Position numbers and translations under genes: made by a program. Source: Oscillospiraceae bacterium (GTDB lineage: Bacteria > Bacillota > Clostridia > Oscillospirales > Oscillospiraceae). Taken from it: DNA of 64,000 bases. The notes beneath the pieces were generated by a model. It was not told the DNA's origin, did no database searches, and worked only from the letters and a program-made list of their open reading frames with translations. This document shows, one piece after another, positions 17,646 to 26,657 of this stretch; position 1 is the stretch's first letter; every line of letters begins with the position of its first letter. The stretch lies in NCBI GenBank assembly GCA_021770845.1, contig JAETQF010000010.1, forward strand, positions 23,667-87,666. The letters run 5' to 3'.

Positions 17646-18059
17646 ATGACAGAAAAAATCCGCGGCCTTATCGCCGCACACCGGGAACAGCTCGCCTACC
17701 TGGTGGTAGGCGTGATAACGACCCTCATCAACTACGTGATCTACGCCCTGCTCACCGAGGGCCTCAGCGTCCACTACGCCGTCAGCAACGTCATCGCCTG
17801 GGTGGCGGCGGTGGCCTTCTCCTACTTCGCCAACGGCAAGTGGGTCTACCGCTCCACCGCCCGCCGGGGCTGGCGGGAGGCCGGGGAGTTCGTCCTGTCC
17901 CGGCTGTTCTCCCTGGGGCTGGAGACGGTGCTGCTGATGCTGCTGGTGGATCTGCTCCACGTGGACAAGCTGGCGGCCAAGCTGCTGGTGGCGGTGGTTG
18001 TAGTTGTTGTGAACTACCTCACCGGGCTGCTGGTATTCAAGAGAAAGAAGGGGGCGTAG
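17646..18059 (+). CDS. GtrA-like membrane protein
   Basis: 137 residues with four predicted membrane helices (for example YLVVGVITTLINYVIYALLT and AVVVVVVNYLTGLLVF), the size and layout of the GtrA family, which is thought to flip polyprenyl-phosphate-linked sugars across the membrane. GGAGG lies 7 bases before the ATG at 17646; the longer frame begins inside the promoter. Followed after 3 bases by a GT2 glycosyltransferase, the usual partner that makes the polyprenyl-phosphate sugar. Confidence 0.9.
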   Translation: MTEKIRGLIAAHREQLAYLVVGVITTLINYVIYALLTEGLSVHYAVSNVIAWVAAVAFSYFANGKWVYRSTARRGWREAGEFVLSRLFSLGLETVLLMLLVDLLHVDKLAAKLLVAVVVVVVNYLTGLLVFKRKKGA

Positions 18060-18062
18060 CCT

Positions 18063-19001
18063 ATGCTGTCCGTGGTCATTCCCGCCTACAACGAGGAGAA
18101 GCTCATCGGCCTGGCCGCCGGGCGGGTTGGCGGTCTCCTGCGGGAGGCGGGCATCCCCTACGAGCTGATCTTTGTGGACGACGGCTCCGCCGACCGCACC
18201 TGGGAGGAGATCGGCCAGGCCGCCCAGTCCGACGAGTGCGTGCGGGGGGTCAGCTTTTCCCGGAACTTCGGCAAGGAGGCCGCCATATTCGCCGGACTGG
18301 AGGCCGCCCGGGGCGAGTGCTGCGCGGTCATCGACTGCGACCTCCAGCACCCGCCGGAGAAGCTGCCCGAGATGTACGCCCTCTGGCAGCAGGGCTGGGA
18401 GGTGGTCAACGGCGTCAAGGCCGACCGGGGGAAGGAGTCCGGCCTGCACACCTTCGCCGCCAACACCTTCTACCGGATGATGAGCAAGGCCGTCCGCATC
18501 GACATGGCCAGTTCCTCCGACTTCAAGCTCATGGATCGCCGGGTGGTGGACGCCCTGCTGGGCCTGGGGGAGCGCAAGACCTTTTTCCGGGCCCTGACGG
18601 GCTGGGTGGGGTTCCGCTCCATCAACGTGGAATTCAGCGTGGCCGACCGGGCGGAGGGCTCCTCCCACTGGTCCACCCTGTCCCTGTTCCGGTACGCCTT
18701 CTCCAACATTGCCTCCTACTCCTCCGCCCCCATGCAGATTGTCACGGTGCTGGGGGTGCTCACCCTGATCCTGTCCCTGGTGCTGGGCGTCCAGACCCTG
18801 ATCCGCTGGGCCCTGGGCCACGCCGCCGACGGCTTCACCACGGTGATCATCCTGCTGCTGCTCATCGGCAGCATCCTGATGATCAGCCTGGGCATCATCG
18901 GCTACTACATCGCCGAGCTGTTCATCGAGGTGAAGGCCCGGCCCCGCTACCTGGTGGCCAAGACCTGCGGCGGCCCCGCGGAAGGGAGATCTGAGGAATG
19001 A
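18063..19001 (+). CDS. GT2 polyprenyl-phosphate glycosyltransferase
   Basis: 312 residues. The GT2 domain (about 1-220) has VVIPAYNEE, the DDGSADRT nucleotide-sugar motif, and DCDLQHPPE, the D-x-D-like catalytic region of the DPM1/GtrB/ArnC group. Two C-terminal membrane helices (about 228-250 and 262-285) anchor it. It probably transfers a sugar, likely glucose, to undecaprenyl phosphate on the inner face. It lies between the GtrA-like flippase gene and a GtrII-type transferase gene whose start it overlaps by 4 bases. The sugar is inferred from the neighbour. Confidence 0.92.
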   Translation: MLSVVIPAYNEEKLIGLAAGRVGGLLREAGIPYELIFVDDGSADRTWEEIGQAAQSDECVRGVSFSRNFGKEAAIFAGLEAARGECCAVIDCDLQHPPEKLPEMYALWQQGWEVVNGVKADRGKESGLHTFAANTFYRMMSKAVRIDMASSSDFKLMDRRVVDALLGLGERKTFFRALTGWVGFRSINVEFSVADRAEGSSHWSTLSLFRYAFSNIASYSSAPMQIVTVLGVLTLILSLVLGVQTLIRWALGHAADGFTTVIILLLLIGSILMISLGIIGYYIAELFIEVKARPRYLVAKTCGGPAEGRSEE

Positions 19002-20581
19002 AGGACAAGCTGTTTTCCGCCGGGACGCTGAAGGATCCCGGCGCCTTTCTGGGGGAGCTGTGGGCCCGGGTGCCCCGCTATATCCGCGTCACCTTCTGCT
19101 CCGCGCTGGTGATGGGCTTCGTAACCCATATGTATATGTTCACCAACAAGTTCACCAACCACGACGACCTGAACCAGATGTTCTACGCCGACTACGGCGC
19201 CGCCTCCGGCCGCTGGCTGCTGCCCCCCATCCTGCGGCTGGACGGGAACTTCAGCATCCCCTGGCTCATCGGGGTGCTCAGCGTGCTGTGCATAGCCGGG
19301 ATCGCCTGCTTCACCGTGGCCCTGCTGCGCATACGCCGCCCCCTGGGCTGCGTCCTCACCTCGGCCCTCATCGCCGCCTTCCCCGCCTCCACCGCCACCT
19401 TCGGCTATATGTTCTCGGCGGACGCCTACTTCTTCAGCATGATGCTGGCCGCCGCCGGGGCCTATGCGGCTGTGCGCTGGGGCTGGCGGGGCAGCGCCCT
19501 GGGCGTGATCGCCCTCACCCTGTCCATGGGCATCTACCAGAGCTACCTCCCGGTGGCGGCGGTGCTGATGGTGGGGGCCCTGCTGCTGGAGGCGCTGGAC
19601 GGTGAGCGCTCCTTCCAGGAGCTGTTCCTGCGGGGCCTGCGGCTGGCGGGCACCCTGGCCGCGGCACTGATCGTCTATATGATCATCGTCAAGCTCACCA
19701 CCCGGAACACCGGCCTGACGGATTACGAGGGCATCTCCGACATGGGCAAGCTGTCCCTCACGGAGCTTCCCAAGCTGATCTGGGCCGCCTACCGCAAATA
19801 CTACTACTTCTTCCTGAAAAACGACTGGAACTGCCACTTCGGCTTTTTGAAGTACGCCTTCCTGCTCACCGGGCTGTGCTCCGCCGTTCTGGGGGCGCTG
19901 GTGCTGGTGCGGCGGAAGCTGGGCCCGGCCCGGACGGCGCTGGCCCTGGCGCTGGCGGCGGCCTATCCCCTGGCTGGGGCGCTGATCTACGTCATGGTGC
20001 CCAACGGCTATGTCCACATCCATATGCTCTACGGGCTGGTCTATATTTTGATCGCCCCCATCGCCCTGGCGGAGTACGCCGCCCCCCTTCTGGCGGAGGG
20101 GAACGGGCGGCTGTTCCACGCGGCCGCCAGCTGGGTGCTCCTGCTGACCCTGGCCCTGACGGGCTATTCCTACGCCGTCACCGACAACAACGCCTACCTG
20201 AAGGCGGACATGGCCATGCGCCAGTGCGAGGCCTACTCCAACCGGCTGCTGGAGCGGGTGGAGTCCTGCGAGGGCTACCAGCCGGAGATGGCCGTGGTGC
20301 TGGTGGGCAGCACCGTCCGGGAGGCTGGTCTCGACCCCACGCCGGAGCTGGACTCGGCCCGCCTGGTGGGCATATTCAATCTGGGCGATCTGCGCACCTA
20401 CTTCACCTACCGCCACTTCCTGCGCTATTACAACGGCTTCACCGGCCCGGTCTTTACCGGCGACAGCGAGACGGCCGCCGCCCTGGCCGCCACGGAGGAG
20501 GTACAGGCCATGCCCTGCTACCCCCGGGACGGCAGCGTGCGGATCATCGGCGACAAGGTAGTGGTCAAGCTCAACGGCTGA
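18998..20581 (+). CDS. GtrII-type polytopic glucosyltransferase
   Basis: 527 residues with about ten predicted membrane helices and an extracytoplasmic tail. The NHDDLNQMFYADYGAASGRW segment after the first helix fits the glucosyl transferase GtrII family, which moves glucose from the lipid carrier to a surface polymer on the outer face. Its ATG overlaps the GT2 stop (ATGA). With the flippase and GT2 enzyme it completes a three-gene modification cassette like those that decorate O-antigen in phages and teichoic or wall polymers in Gram-positives. The acceptor here is unknown. Confidence 0.82.
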   Translation: MKDKLFSAGTLKDPGAFLGELWARVPRYIRVTFCSALVMGFVTHMYMFTNKFTNHDDLNQMFYADYGAASGRWLLPPILRLDGNFSIPWLIGVLSVLCIAGIACFTVALLRIRRPLGCVLTSALIAAFPASTATFGYMFSADAYFFSMMLAAAGAYAAVRWGWRGSALGVIALTLSMGIYQSYLPVAAVLMVGALLLEALDGERSFQELFLRGLRLAGTLAAALIVYMIIVKLTTRNTGLTDYEGISDMGKLSLTELPKLIWAAYRKYYYFFLKNDWNCHFGFLKYAFLLTGLCSAVLGALVLVRRKLGPARTALALALAAAYPLAGALIYVMVPNGYVHIHMLYGLVYILIAPIALAEYAAPLLAEGNGRLFHAAASWVLLLTLALTGYSYAVTDNNAYLKADMAMRQCEAYSNRLLERVESCEGYQPEMAVVLVGSTVREAGLDPTPELDSARLVGIFNLGDLRTYFTYRHFLRYYNGFTGPVFTGDSETAAALAATEEVQAMPCYPRDGSVRIIGDKVVVKLNG

Positions 20582-20626
20582 GCCGGCGGCCTCTCCCCTG
20601 ATGTGTTACAAACGGCTCTGCGCCTA

Positions 20627-20672
20627 TGACAGGAGCCCCTCCGCTACGCGGAGGGGCTCCTGTCACTTTTGT
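20627..20672 (+). terminator. Terminator of the glycosylation operon
   Basis: TGACAGGAGCCCCTCCGC and its complement form an 18-bp stem with a TAC loop, followed by CTTTT. It overlaps the last codons of the convergent HTH gene. Confidence 0.85.
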
Positions 20673-21175
20673 TCACCGGAGGGCTTCGGATCTCCGTACA
20701 CTCGGCCCTCCACATAGGCCATCATACGGTTTCGCAGCCAGCAAAATACCACGAGCCAGAAGGGCGAGATCAGCACCCACAGTTGATCAAAAGAGAGCCT
20801 CACAGACACGACGGCTCCAGCCAAGATACTGACTGCGATCAGCCAGACATTGTCCCGCAGCCACTTCTTTCTAAAAAAGTCCGTCCGCTCCTTGAGGTCA
20901 AAGCTGCTCTCCCGCACCGCCTCCACCAGGTTCTCATCCGCCCGCTTCCGGAGCTGCTCGTCGCTCAAGCGCTCCCCGGCCAGCAGCTCGTTGACGCTGA
21001 CGCCCAGCAGCTCCCCCAGGGGGATCAGCAGCTCGATATCGGGCATATAGCTGCCCGTCTCCCATCGGGAGACGGTTTTATTGGTCACGCCCAGCTTTTG
21101 CCCCAAAGCCTCCTGGGTGAGCCCCCGCTCATGCCGCAGGGCGGCGATGAACTTCCCCACTTTGATCTGATCCAC
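20663..21175 (-). CDS. XRE-type HTH regulator with membrane tail
   Basis: 170 residues, GTG start with AGGAGGGAG just upstream. The N-terminal HTH (about 8-63: LRHERGLTQEALGQKLGVTN, then KTVSRWETG) is a standard Cro/C1 type domain. Two hydrophobic helices follow (VWLIAVSILAGAVVSV and WVLISPFWLVVFCWL), so it is probably membrane-tethered, an architecture common in clostridial regulators of neighbouring transport or stress genes. Target and signal are unknown. Confidence 0.88.
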   Translation of the reverse strand: MDQIKVGKFIAALRHERGLTQEALGQKLGVTNKTVSRWETGSYMPDIELLIPLGELLGVSVNELLAGERLSDEQLRKRADENLVEAVRESSFDLKERTDFFRKKWLRDNVWLIAVSILAGAVVSVRLSFDQLWVLISPFWLVVFCWLRNRMMAYVEGRVYGDPKPSGEQK

Positions 21176-21244
21176 GCTGCTCCCTCCTTTGGGGAGATTC
21201 TACCACATCCCGGCCTGAGAATCACTCCCCACAGACCGCGAATG

Positions 21245-21664
21245 TCAAAACCAGCGGGGATCTCCCCCCTGGAACCTCGGCTCCGGGCCGTCCTCATAGG
21301 GGTCATAGCGGTTCTCGTTGCAGCCGAACTCTTTCAAAAAGCGGATCCGTCCCTCCGCCGTCCAGCGAATGAGGCTCATACCCTCAAAGGCCTCCACTCG
21401 GCCGTCATCCATGCGGTTTTGGAACCGCCACTCCACCACCGTCTGGTCATCCTTATGGAAAAACTGGCGGATATCCCACCGCAGGACAGTTCCCCGGGTG
21501 TTCCACTCCCGGAACCAGTGGCGGATTTTTTCCAGTCCGTGGTACTCCGGCCCCCAGCTCTCCACATAGACCGCATCCGGGGAGAAGATGTCCTCTATCC
21601 CTTGCTCCGACCCCTCCAACCACATTTTGAACCACGCCTGTATGTTCTGTTCCCGTTCCTTCAT
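21245..21664 (-). CDS. SnoaL/NTF2-like small protein
   Basis: 139 residues. MKEREQNIQAWFKMWLEGSE, then FSPDAVYVESWGPEYHGLE.IRHWFREWN, is typical of the nuclear-transport-factor-2-like (SnoaL/DUF4440) fold, a small cone-shaped alpha+beta barrel used by many enzymes and binding proteins. The start is fixed by GGGAGG about 10 bases upstream inside the end of recD2, 5 bases away, so the two are probably co-transcribed. No catalytic residues can be assigned. Confidence 0.8.
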   Translation of the reverse strand: MKEREQNIQAWFKMWLEGSEQGIEDIFSPDAVYVESWGPEYHGLEKIRHWFREWNTRGTVLRWDIRQFFHKDDQTVVEWRFQNRMDDGRVEAFEGMSLIRWTAEGRIRFLKEFGCNENRYDPYEDGPEPRFQGGDPRWF

Positions 21665-21669
21665 GTCAA

Positions 21670-23898
21670 TCAAGCCTCCCGTCCCGTCTCTCGCAGCAAC
21701 CGGGTGCGCAGGGCGGAGTACCGCCGGGTCTGCCGGTCGTTGGCCACCATCCGGGCCATCAGCTCGCCGTCCCCCACCAGGATGAACAGCTCCCGGGCCC
21801 GGGTGATGGCGGTGTACAGCACCCCCCGGGCCAGCAGGGAGGGCGGCACATCGCTGAGGGCCAGGATCACCGCCCGGTACTCGCTGCCCTGGGCCTTGTG
21901 GACGGTAACGGCGTAGGCGGGCTCCAGCTCCCCCAGCAGCTCCGGCGGGTAGGCCACCAGCCGCCCGTCGAAGGACACCGTGATCCCCCCGGCGTCCACC
22001 TCCAAAATGGTGCCGATGTCCCCGTTGAACACCCCTAAATCCTTGGCCCCGGTGGCGGGATCCTCCCAGAACAGGTCGTAGTTGTTCTTCACCTGCATCA
22101 CCCGATCCCCCTCCCGGAAGATGAAGGGGCCGAAGGCCCGCTCCCCCTTGCCGTCGGCGGCGGGGTTCAGCGCCTCCTGGAGGGCACGGTTCAGCGCCGC
22201 CGTCCCCGCCCCCCGCTTCCGGGTGGGCGTCAATACCTGGATCTGCTCGGCGGGTATGCCCATGTTCTGGGGCAGGCGGGTCTGGCACAGCTCCACAATG
22301 GTGTCCACCGTCCGGGCCGCGTCCCGCCGGCCCATGTAAAAGAAATCCTTCGATTTGTTTTTCAGCTCGGGGGCCGTCCCCCGGTTCACCCCGTGGGCGT
22401 TCATGACGATGGCGCTCTCCCGGGCCTGACGGAAGATCTCCGTCAGCGCCACCGCCGGCACCACCCCGGAGCGGATCAGGTGATCCAGCACGTTCCCCGG
22501 CCCCACCGAGGGCAGCTGATCCGGATCCCCCACCAGCACCAGCCGGCAGTCCCCCCGCAGCGCCGCCAGCAGCGCCGCCATGAGGGACACGTCCACCATG
22601 GAGGTCTCGTCCACAATGACCGCGTCCACCTCCAGGGGGTCGTCCTGGTTCTTGGTGAAGGCCAGCTGTCCGGTGTAGGGATCCAGCTTCGTCTCCAGCA
22701 GCCGGTGGATGGTCACCGCGTCCGCCCCGCAGGTCTCCCCCATGCGCTTGGCGGCCCGGCCCGTGGGGGCGGCCAGGGCCGTCTCCAGCCCCAGCGTCTC
22801 AAAGAGGGCCAGCACCCCCCGCAGGGAGGTGGTCTTGCCCGTCCCCGGCCCTCCTGTCAGCAGCATCACCTGCCGGGAGGCGGCCAGCTCCACCGCCGTG
22901 CGCTGCTGCTGGGCGTAGGTGATCCCCTGCTCCCGCTGGATGTTGTCGATGAGCCTGCCCAGCCCCTTGGGGGGCGCGATCTCCGCGCCGCACATCTCGC
23001 CCAAGCGCATGGCCACGTAGCACTCCGCCCCGTACAGCCCCGCCGGATAGCAGGCCGTCACCCCGGCGATGTCCTCCCGCACCACCTCGCCCCGCTCCAC
23101 GAGGGCGTCCAGCCCGGCGGTCAGGCAGTCCCCCTCCACCCCGATGAGGGCGGCGGTGGCGTTCAACAGCTTCTGCTCCGGCAAAAACACGTGGCCGTTG
23201 TCCGCGTTGTGATCCAGCTCAAAAATCAGGGCGGACTCCACCCGCTGGGGGTCGTCCCCCGCCACCCCCAGCTCGATGGCCAGGGCGTCCACCTGGGAGA
23301 AGGGGATCTCCAGCGCCCGGTCGGCCAGCAGGTAGGGGTTGTCGTGCACCACGTCCACCGCGTAGTCCCCGAACCGCTGGTACAGCGGCATGGCGGCGGA
23401 CAGGGGCAGCCTGTGCTCCGACAGAAACTCCGCCAGCCGGCGCATCCCCATCTTCTGCCGGAAGTCCTCCCCGATGGCCCGGGCCCGCTTGGGGGACACC
23501 CCCCGGATCTCGCACAGGCGATCCGGGTCGTTCTCGATGATCTCCAGCGTCTCCTCCCCGAAGTGATCCACGATCTGCCGGGCCAGCCCCGCCCGGATCC
23601 CCTTCACCGCCCCGGAGGCCAGGTACTCGAACACCGCCTTCTCCCCTACCGGCATCCGGCGGCTCACCGTCTCCGCCTTGAACTGCTCCCCATAGCTGGG
23701 GTGGCGGCCCCAGGAGCCCTCCAGCTCCAGCACCTCGCCGGGGGCGGCCCCGGGCATACAGCCCACCACCGTGATCTCGCCCTTGTCCCCGCTGTCCAGC
23801 TTCAGCACCGTATAGCCGTTCTCCTCGTTGCGGAACAGCACGGCGGTCACCGTGCCCTCCACCCGGTTGCTCCCTGTCTGCCCAGCCTCCGGCTCCAT
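21670..23898 (-). CDS. recD2: RecD2-type DNA helicase
   Basis: 742 residues, superfamily 1B, 5'-3' helicase found where RecBC is absent. An N-terminal OB-like region and helix-hairpin-helix segments (IRGVSPKRARAIGEDFRQK) precede the motor. Walker A is LLTGGPGTGKTTS, Walker B is VDAVIVDETSMVD, motif III is VGDPDQLPSVGPG, and the C-terminal VHKAQGSEYRAVIL and YTAITRARELFILVG are motifs V and VI. The ATG at 23898 has GGAGGGGG upstream; a TTG start 8 codons earlier has none. Likely role in replication-fork and mismatch-related repair. Confidence 0.95.
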   Translation of the reverse strand: MEPEAGQTGSNRVEGTVTAVLFRNEENGYTVLKLDSGDKGEITVVGCMPGAAPGEVLELEGSWGRHPSYGEQFKAETVSRRMPVGEKAVFEYLASGAVKGIRAGLARQIVDHFGEETLEIIENDPDRLCEIRGVSPKRARAIGEDFRQKMGMRRLAEFLSEHRLPLSAAMPLYQRFGDYAVDVVHDNPYLLADRALEIPFSQVDALAIELGVAGDDPQRVESALIFELDHNADNGHVFLPEQKLLNATAALIGVEGDCLTAGLDALVERGEVVREDIAGVTACYPAGLYGAECYVAMRLGEMCGAEIAPPKGLGRLIDNIQREQGITYAQQQRTAVELAASRQVMLLTGGPGTGKTTSLRGVLALFETLGLETALAAPTGRAAKRMGETCGADAVTIHRLLETKLDPYTGQLAFTKNQDDPLEVDAVIVDETSMVDVSLMAALLAALRGDCRLVLVGDPDQLPSVGPGNVLDHLIRSGVVPAVALTEIFRQARESAIVMNAHGVNRGTAPELKNKSKDFFYMGRRDAARTVDTIVELCQTRLPQNMGIPAEQIQVLTPTRKRGAGTAALNRALQEALNPAADGKGERAFGPFIFREGDRVMQVKNNYDLFWEDPATGAKDLGVFNGDIGTILEVDAGGITVSFDGRLVAYPPELLGELEPAYAVTVHKAQGSEYRAVILALSDVPPSLLARGVLYTAITRARELFILVGDGELMARMVANDRQTRRYSALRTRLLRETGREA

Positions 23899-23975
23899 GG
23901 CGGCCCCCTCCAATCCAAACAAACGTTTTACTGATTATACCAGCATTTCCCGGCTCTTTCAACCCCCGGGCGCGG

Positions 23976-24001
23976 AAAAAGGGGCCGGACGATCCGGCCC
24001 C
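23976..24001 (-). terminator. Terminator after the SLH gene
   Basis: GGGGCCGGA with its complement and a short loop, followed on the minus strand by TTTTT, 10 bases beyond the SLH stop codon. Confidence 0.85.
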
Positions 24002-24010
24002 TTGTTATCC

Positions 24011-25069
24011 TCATTGCCTGTCCAGCCAGCCCTGGAAGCGGTGCAGCATGGCGGCCACCTGGGCCCGGGTGGCACTGTCCCCCGGCAGCAGCTTCCCGTC
24101 GCTGCCGTTGAGGATCTTCGTCCCCACCGCCCAGGACATGGCGTCCCCCGCCCAGGAGGACACGCTCCCCGCGTCCGGGAAGGCGGACAGATCCCCCCGC
24201 TCCCAGGCGTTATGGCCCATCTGCGCCGCGTATTTGTAGAGCATCACGGCGATCTGCTCCCGGGTGACCTTCCCGTTGGGGTTGAAGCGTCCGCCGCCCA
24301 CCCCCTCCACAATTTTCATTTGGGCGCACCAGGCGGTGCCGGGGGCGTACCACTCCCCCGCCGGCACGTCGGTGAACACCTGGGAGCCGCTCACGGGGGG
24401 CTCCCCCGCCAGCCGGTGGAGCACCGTGGTCATCATGCCCCGCTCCATGGTGCCGTCGGGGCTGAAGCGTCCGCCGCCCACCCCCTGGAACAGGCCGTTG
24501 TTCACCACGAAGCGCACATCCTCATAGTACCATTCGTTCAGGGCCACGTCGGTGAAGGGCAGGGGAACCTGCCCCGTGCCCATCCGCCAGCGGCCCTCCG
24601 TCAGCCACCCGGCGGACTGGGAGGCCACCACCACCTCCGCCTCCTCCGCCGCCAGGCAGCGGTGCCCGGCAGTCAGGGCCGCGCCGGGGGCCAGCTCCAC
24701 CCCGGCGGTGGCGTCCACCAGCACGCCGGAGGTCACATACCCGCTCCCCGCCGTCCAGATCAGCCCGGAGCCGGCGGACAGGCGCACGGCGGCGCCGTAC
24801 TGCCCCGTTCCGGCCTGAAAGCCGCTGGACGTTGTCCAGCCGTCCGACGGGGCGGAGCCCTGCCCCGCCTTGTCCACGGCGTCGTTGTAGACGCCCTGGG
24901 TGTCCTGGGTGACCCATTGGGTGATAGAGGCCCTCAAATCGGTCAGCCAGGCCCCGTTTAAGTAGCTCAGCGAGATGAGCGAATCCGCCCCGCTCCCCGC
25001 CCAGGCCACGGTGGCGCAGCCCGCCAGCAGCCCCAGGGCCAGCAATTCGGCCAGCAATTTTTTCTTCAT
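24011..25069 (-). CDS. SLH-domain surface protein
   Basis: 352 residues. A cleavable signal peptide (KKKLLAELLALGLLAGC..AWA) is followed by about 140 residues of Gly/Ala/Ser/Thr-rich unassigned sequence and three S-layer-homology modules (starting near FTDVALNEWYYEDVRFVV, FTDVPAGEWYAPGTAWC and FPDAGSVSSWAGDAMSWA). SLH modules bind pyruvylated wall polymers. The LAGC string could serve as a lipobox, but the downstream AWA site suggests ordinary cleavage. Its start overlaps the rex stop by four bases, linking a surface protein to the redox regulator transcript. Confidence 0.9.
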   Translation of the reverse strand: MKKKLLAELLALGLLAGCATVAWAGSGADSLISLSYLNGAWLTDLRASITQWVTQDTQGVYNDAVDKAGQGSAPSDGWTTSSGFQAGTGQYGAAVRLSAGSGLIWTAGSGYVTSGVLVDATAGVELAPGAALTAGHRCLAAEEAEVVVASQSAGWLTEGRWRMGTGQVPLPFTDVALNEWYYEDVRFVVNNGLFQGVGGGRFSPDGTMERGMMTTVLHRLAGEPPVSGSQVFTDVPAGEWYAPGTAWCAQMKIVEGVGGGRFNPNGKVTREQIAVMLYKYAAQMGHNAWERGDLSAFPDAGSVSSWAGDAMSWAVGTKILNGSDGKLLPGDSATRAQVAAMLHRFQGWLDRQ

Positions 25070-25704
25070 ACAGGCTCCTCAGATATCATATAGCTCAGCG
25101 TCAGCAGGCTGTCGGCAAAGTGGACGTTCTCCACCCGCACGCCGGACAGCTCCGACTCAGGCAGCTCCATGTTGGTGAAGTTCCAGATCCCCGCCACGCC
25201 GCAGGCGGCCAGCCGCTGGGCGGATTCCACCGCCACCCGGGCAGGCACGGTCAGCACGCCCACGCTGGCGGAGCAGTCCGCCAAAAAGTCCTCCAGCTCG
25301 TCCATGTGGAGCACGGGCACGCCGCCCAGGGGGGCGCCCACCAGCTCCGGGTTCACGTCGAAGGCCGCCACCAGGCGGAAGCCGTTGGCGGCGAAGGGGA
25401 AGTTTTCAATCAGGGCGCGGCCCAGGTTGCCCGCCCCCAGGATGACAAGGGTGTGGTTCCGGTTCATGCCCAGAATCTCCGCCACCTCGCCCCGCAGCCG
25501 CTCCACATTGTAGCCGTAGCCCTGCTGGCCGAAGCCGCCGAAGCAGGACAGATCCTGCCGGATCTGGGAGGCGGTGAGCCCCATGGACTTGGCCAGGGCG
25601 CTGGAGGAGATGCGCACCGTCCCCCCCCGGTAGAGATCGTCCAGATGCCGGTAATACCGGGGCAGCCGCCGGATCACGGCGGAGGATATCTTTTCTTTTC
25701 TCAT
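25066..25704 (-). CDS. rex: Redox-sensing repressor Rex
   Basis: 212 residues. Dimeric repressor that leaves DNA when the NADH/NAD+ ratio rises. The N-terminal winged helix (ALAKSMGLTASQIRQDLSCF) and the Rossmann domain (VILGAGNLGRALIENF) are both intact, and FGGFGQQGYGYNV is the characteristic linker. Normal length. Coupled to the SLH gene downstream. Autoregulation is common in this family, but no clear Rex operator was recognised before this gene. Confidence 0.96.
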   Translation of the reverse strand: MRKEKISSAVIRRLPRYYRHLDDLYRGGTVRISSSALAKSMGLTASQIRQDLSCFGGFGQQGYGYNVERLRGEVAEILGMNRNHTLVILGAGNLGRALIENFPFAANGFRLVAAFDVNPELVGAPLGGVPVLHMDELEDFLADCSASVGVLTVPARVAVESAQRLAACGVAGIWNFTNMELPESELSGVRVENVHFADSLLTLSYMISEEPV

Positions 25705-25797
25705 GGTTCAGCACACGCCCTTGGGGGTCCGTCTCCTCTGGCCTGCGGCCCCCCTTGGGGCTTGCGTCGGATCGGGCCGATAATAGTTTCTCCGATC

Positions 25798-25826
25798 ATT
25801 TTACATGACACGGCCCCGCTTGTCAA
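25798..25826 (-). promoter_or_regulatory. Promoter of rex
   Basis: TTGACA, a 17-base spacer and TAAAAT on the minus strand, 94 bases before the rex ATG. Confidence 0.8.
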
Positions 25827-25882
25827 TTTCATTCCCGGAAAAAACCGATTTTTTCGACAGGTTCACCTGCTCCACCCAACAG

Positions 25883-25912
25883 AAAGGGCGGAGGGAACCG
25901 CCCCTCCGCCCC
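25883..25912 (-). terminator. Terminator of the tepA transcript
   Basis: GGGCGGAGGG and its complement around a short loop, followed on the minus strand by TTTCTG, 32 bases after the tepA stop. Confidence 0.75.
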
Positions 25913-25943
25913 GTCCGCCGGGACAAGCCGCCCGCCAGGAGCA

Positions 25944-26657
25944 CTATTCCTCCGCCCCGTTTTTCGCCGCCCGCATTTGGGCGTGGAGGCAGGCCAGCGC
26001 GTCGGACAGCCCGCCCAAATGGTCGATGAGCCCCATCTCCACCGCCTCCTCGCCGTAGATCACGCTGCCCACGTCGGCGGCCATCTCCCCGGTGTTCAGC
26101 ATCAGGTGCTCGAAGTCCTCCCGGCTGATCCGGCTGTTCCGGGTGACGAAGGCGCAGATCCGATCCTGAATCCGCTCAAAGTAGTGGAAGGTCTGGCTCA
26201 CCCCGATCACCAGCCCGTTGAGCCGCACGGGGTGGATGGTCATGGCCCCGGAGGGGACGATGAAGGACTCCTTGGCCGCCACCGCCAGGGGCACCCCGAT
26301 GGAGTGCCCGCCGCCTAAAACCAGGGACACCGTGGGCTTGGACATACCGGCGATCATCTCCGCGATGGCCAGCCCCGCCTCGATGTCGCCCCCCATGGTG
26401 TTCAGCAGGATCAGCAGGCCGCCCGCCTCGCGGCTCTCCTCCAGGGTGGCCAGCAGGGGCAGCACGTGCTCGTACTTGGTGGTCTTGGCCCCGTCCGGGG
26501 CCTCCTGGTGGCCCTCAATCTGGCCCACGATGGTGAGGGTGTGGATCAGGCCGTCCTCCGTTTTGACAACGCCGGAGCCCATGTCCACAATCTGCTGCTG
26601 GCCGCTGTCCGCCCCGCCGTCCCCCTGCTCCGCCGGCTTTGTTTCCTCGGTCATCAT
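25944..26657 (-). CDS. tepA: ClpP-fold protease TepA
   Basis: 237 residues, ClpP/SDH clan. NTMGGDIEAGLAIAEMI, the nucleophile Ser in GGGHSIGVPLAVAA and the His in AMTIHPVR follow the ClpP catalytic order. In Bacillus subtilis TepA (YmfB) is linked to protein export and degradation of small proteins; role here inferred by homology. An acidic, Gln/Gly-rich N-terminal extension of about 40 residues is present. The ribosome site AAAAGGGGG and the A and T of the start codon fall inside a hairpin, so translation may be structure-controlled. Confidence 0.9.
   Translation of the reverse strand: MMTEETKPAEQGDGGADSGQQQIVDMGSGVVKTEDGLIHTLTIVGQIEGHQEAPDGAKTTKYEHVLPLLATLEESREAGGLLILLNTMGGDIEAGLAIAEMIAGMSKPTVSLVLGGGHSIGVPLAVAAKESFIVPSGAMTIHPVRLNGLVIGVSQTFHYFERIQDRICAFVTRNSRISREDFEHLMLNTGEMAADVGSVIYGEEAVEMGLIDHLGGLSDALACLHAQMRAAKNGAEE

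Noticed and set aside
21674..22288. A 347-codon frame extending the NTF2-like gene upstream
   Set aside because: The extra part is a shadow of recD2 in another frame; the ribosome site and the family start both mark the ATG at 21664.
24011..25069. SLH protein as a lipoprotein
   Set aside because: LAGC occurs near the signal peptide end, but the hydrophobic stretch continues to an AWA cleavage site, and SLH modules already provide wall anchoring. Left open rather than claimed.
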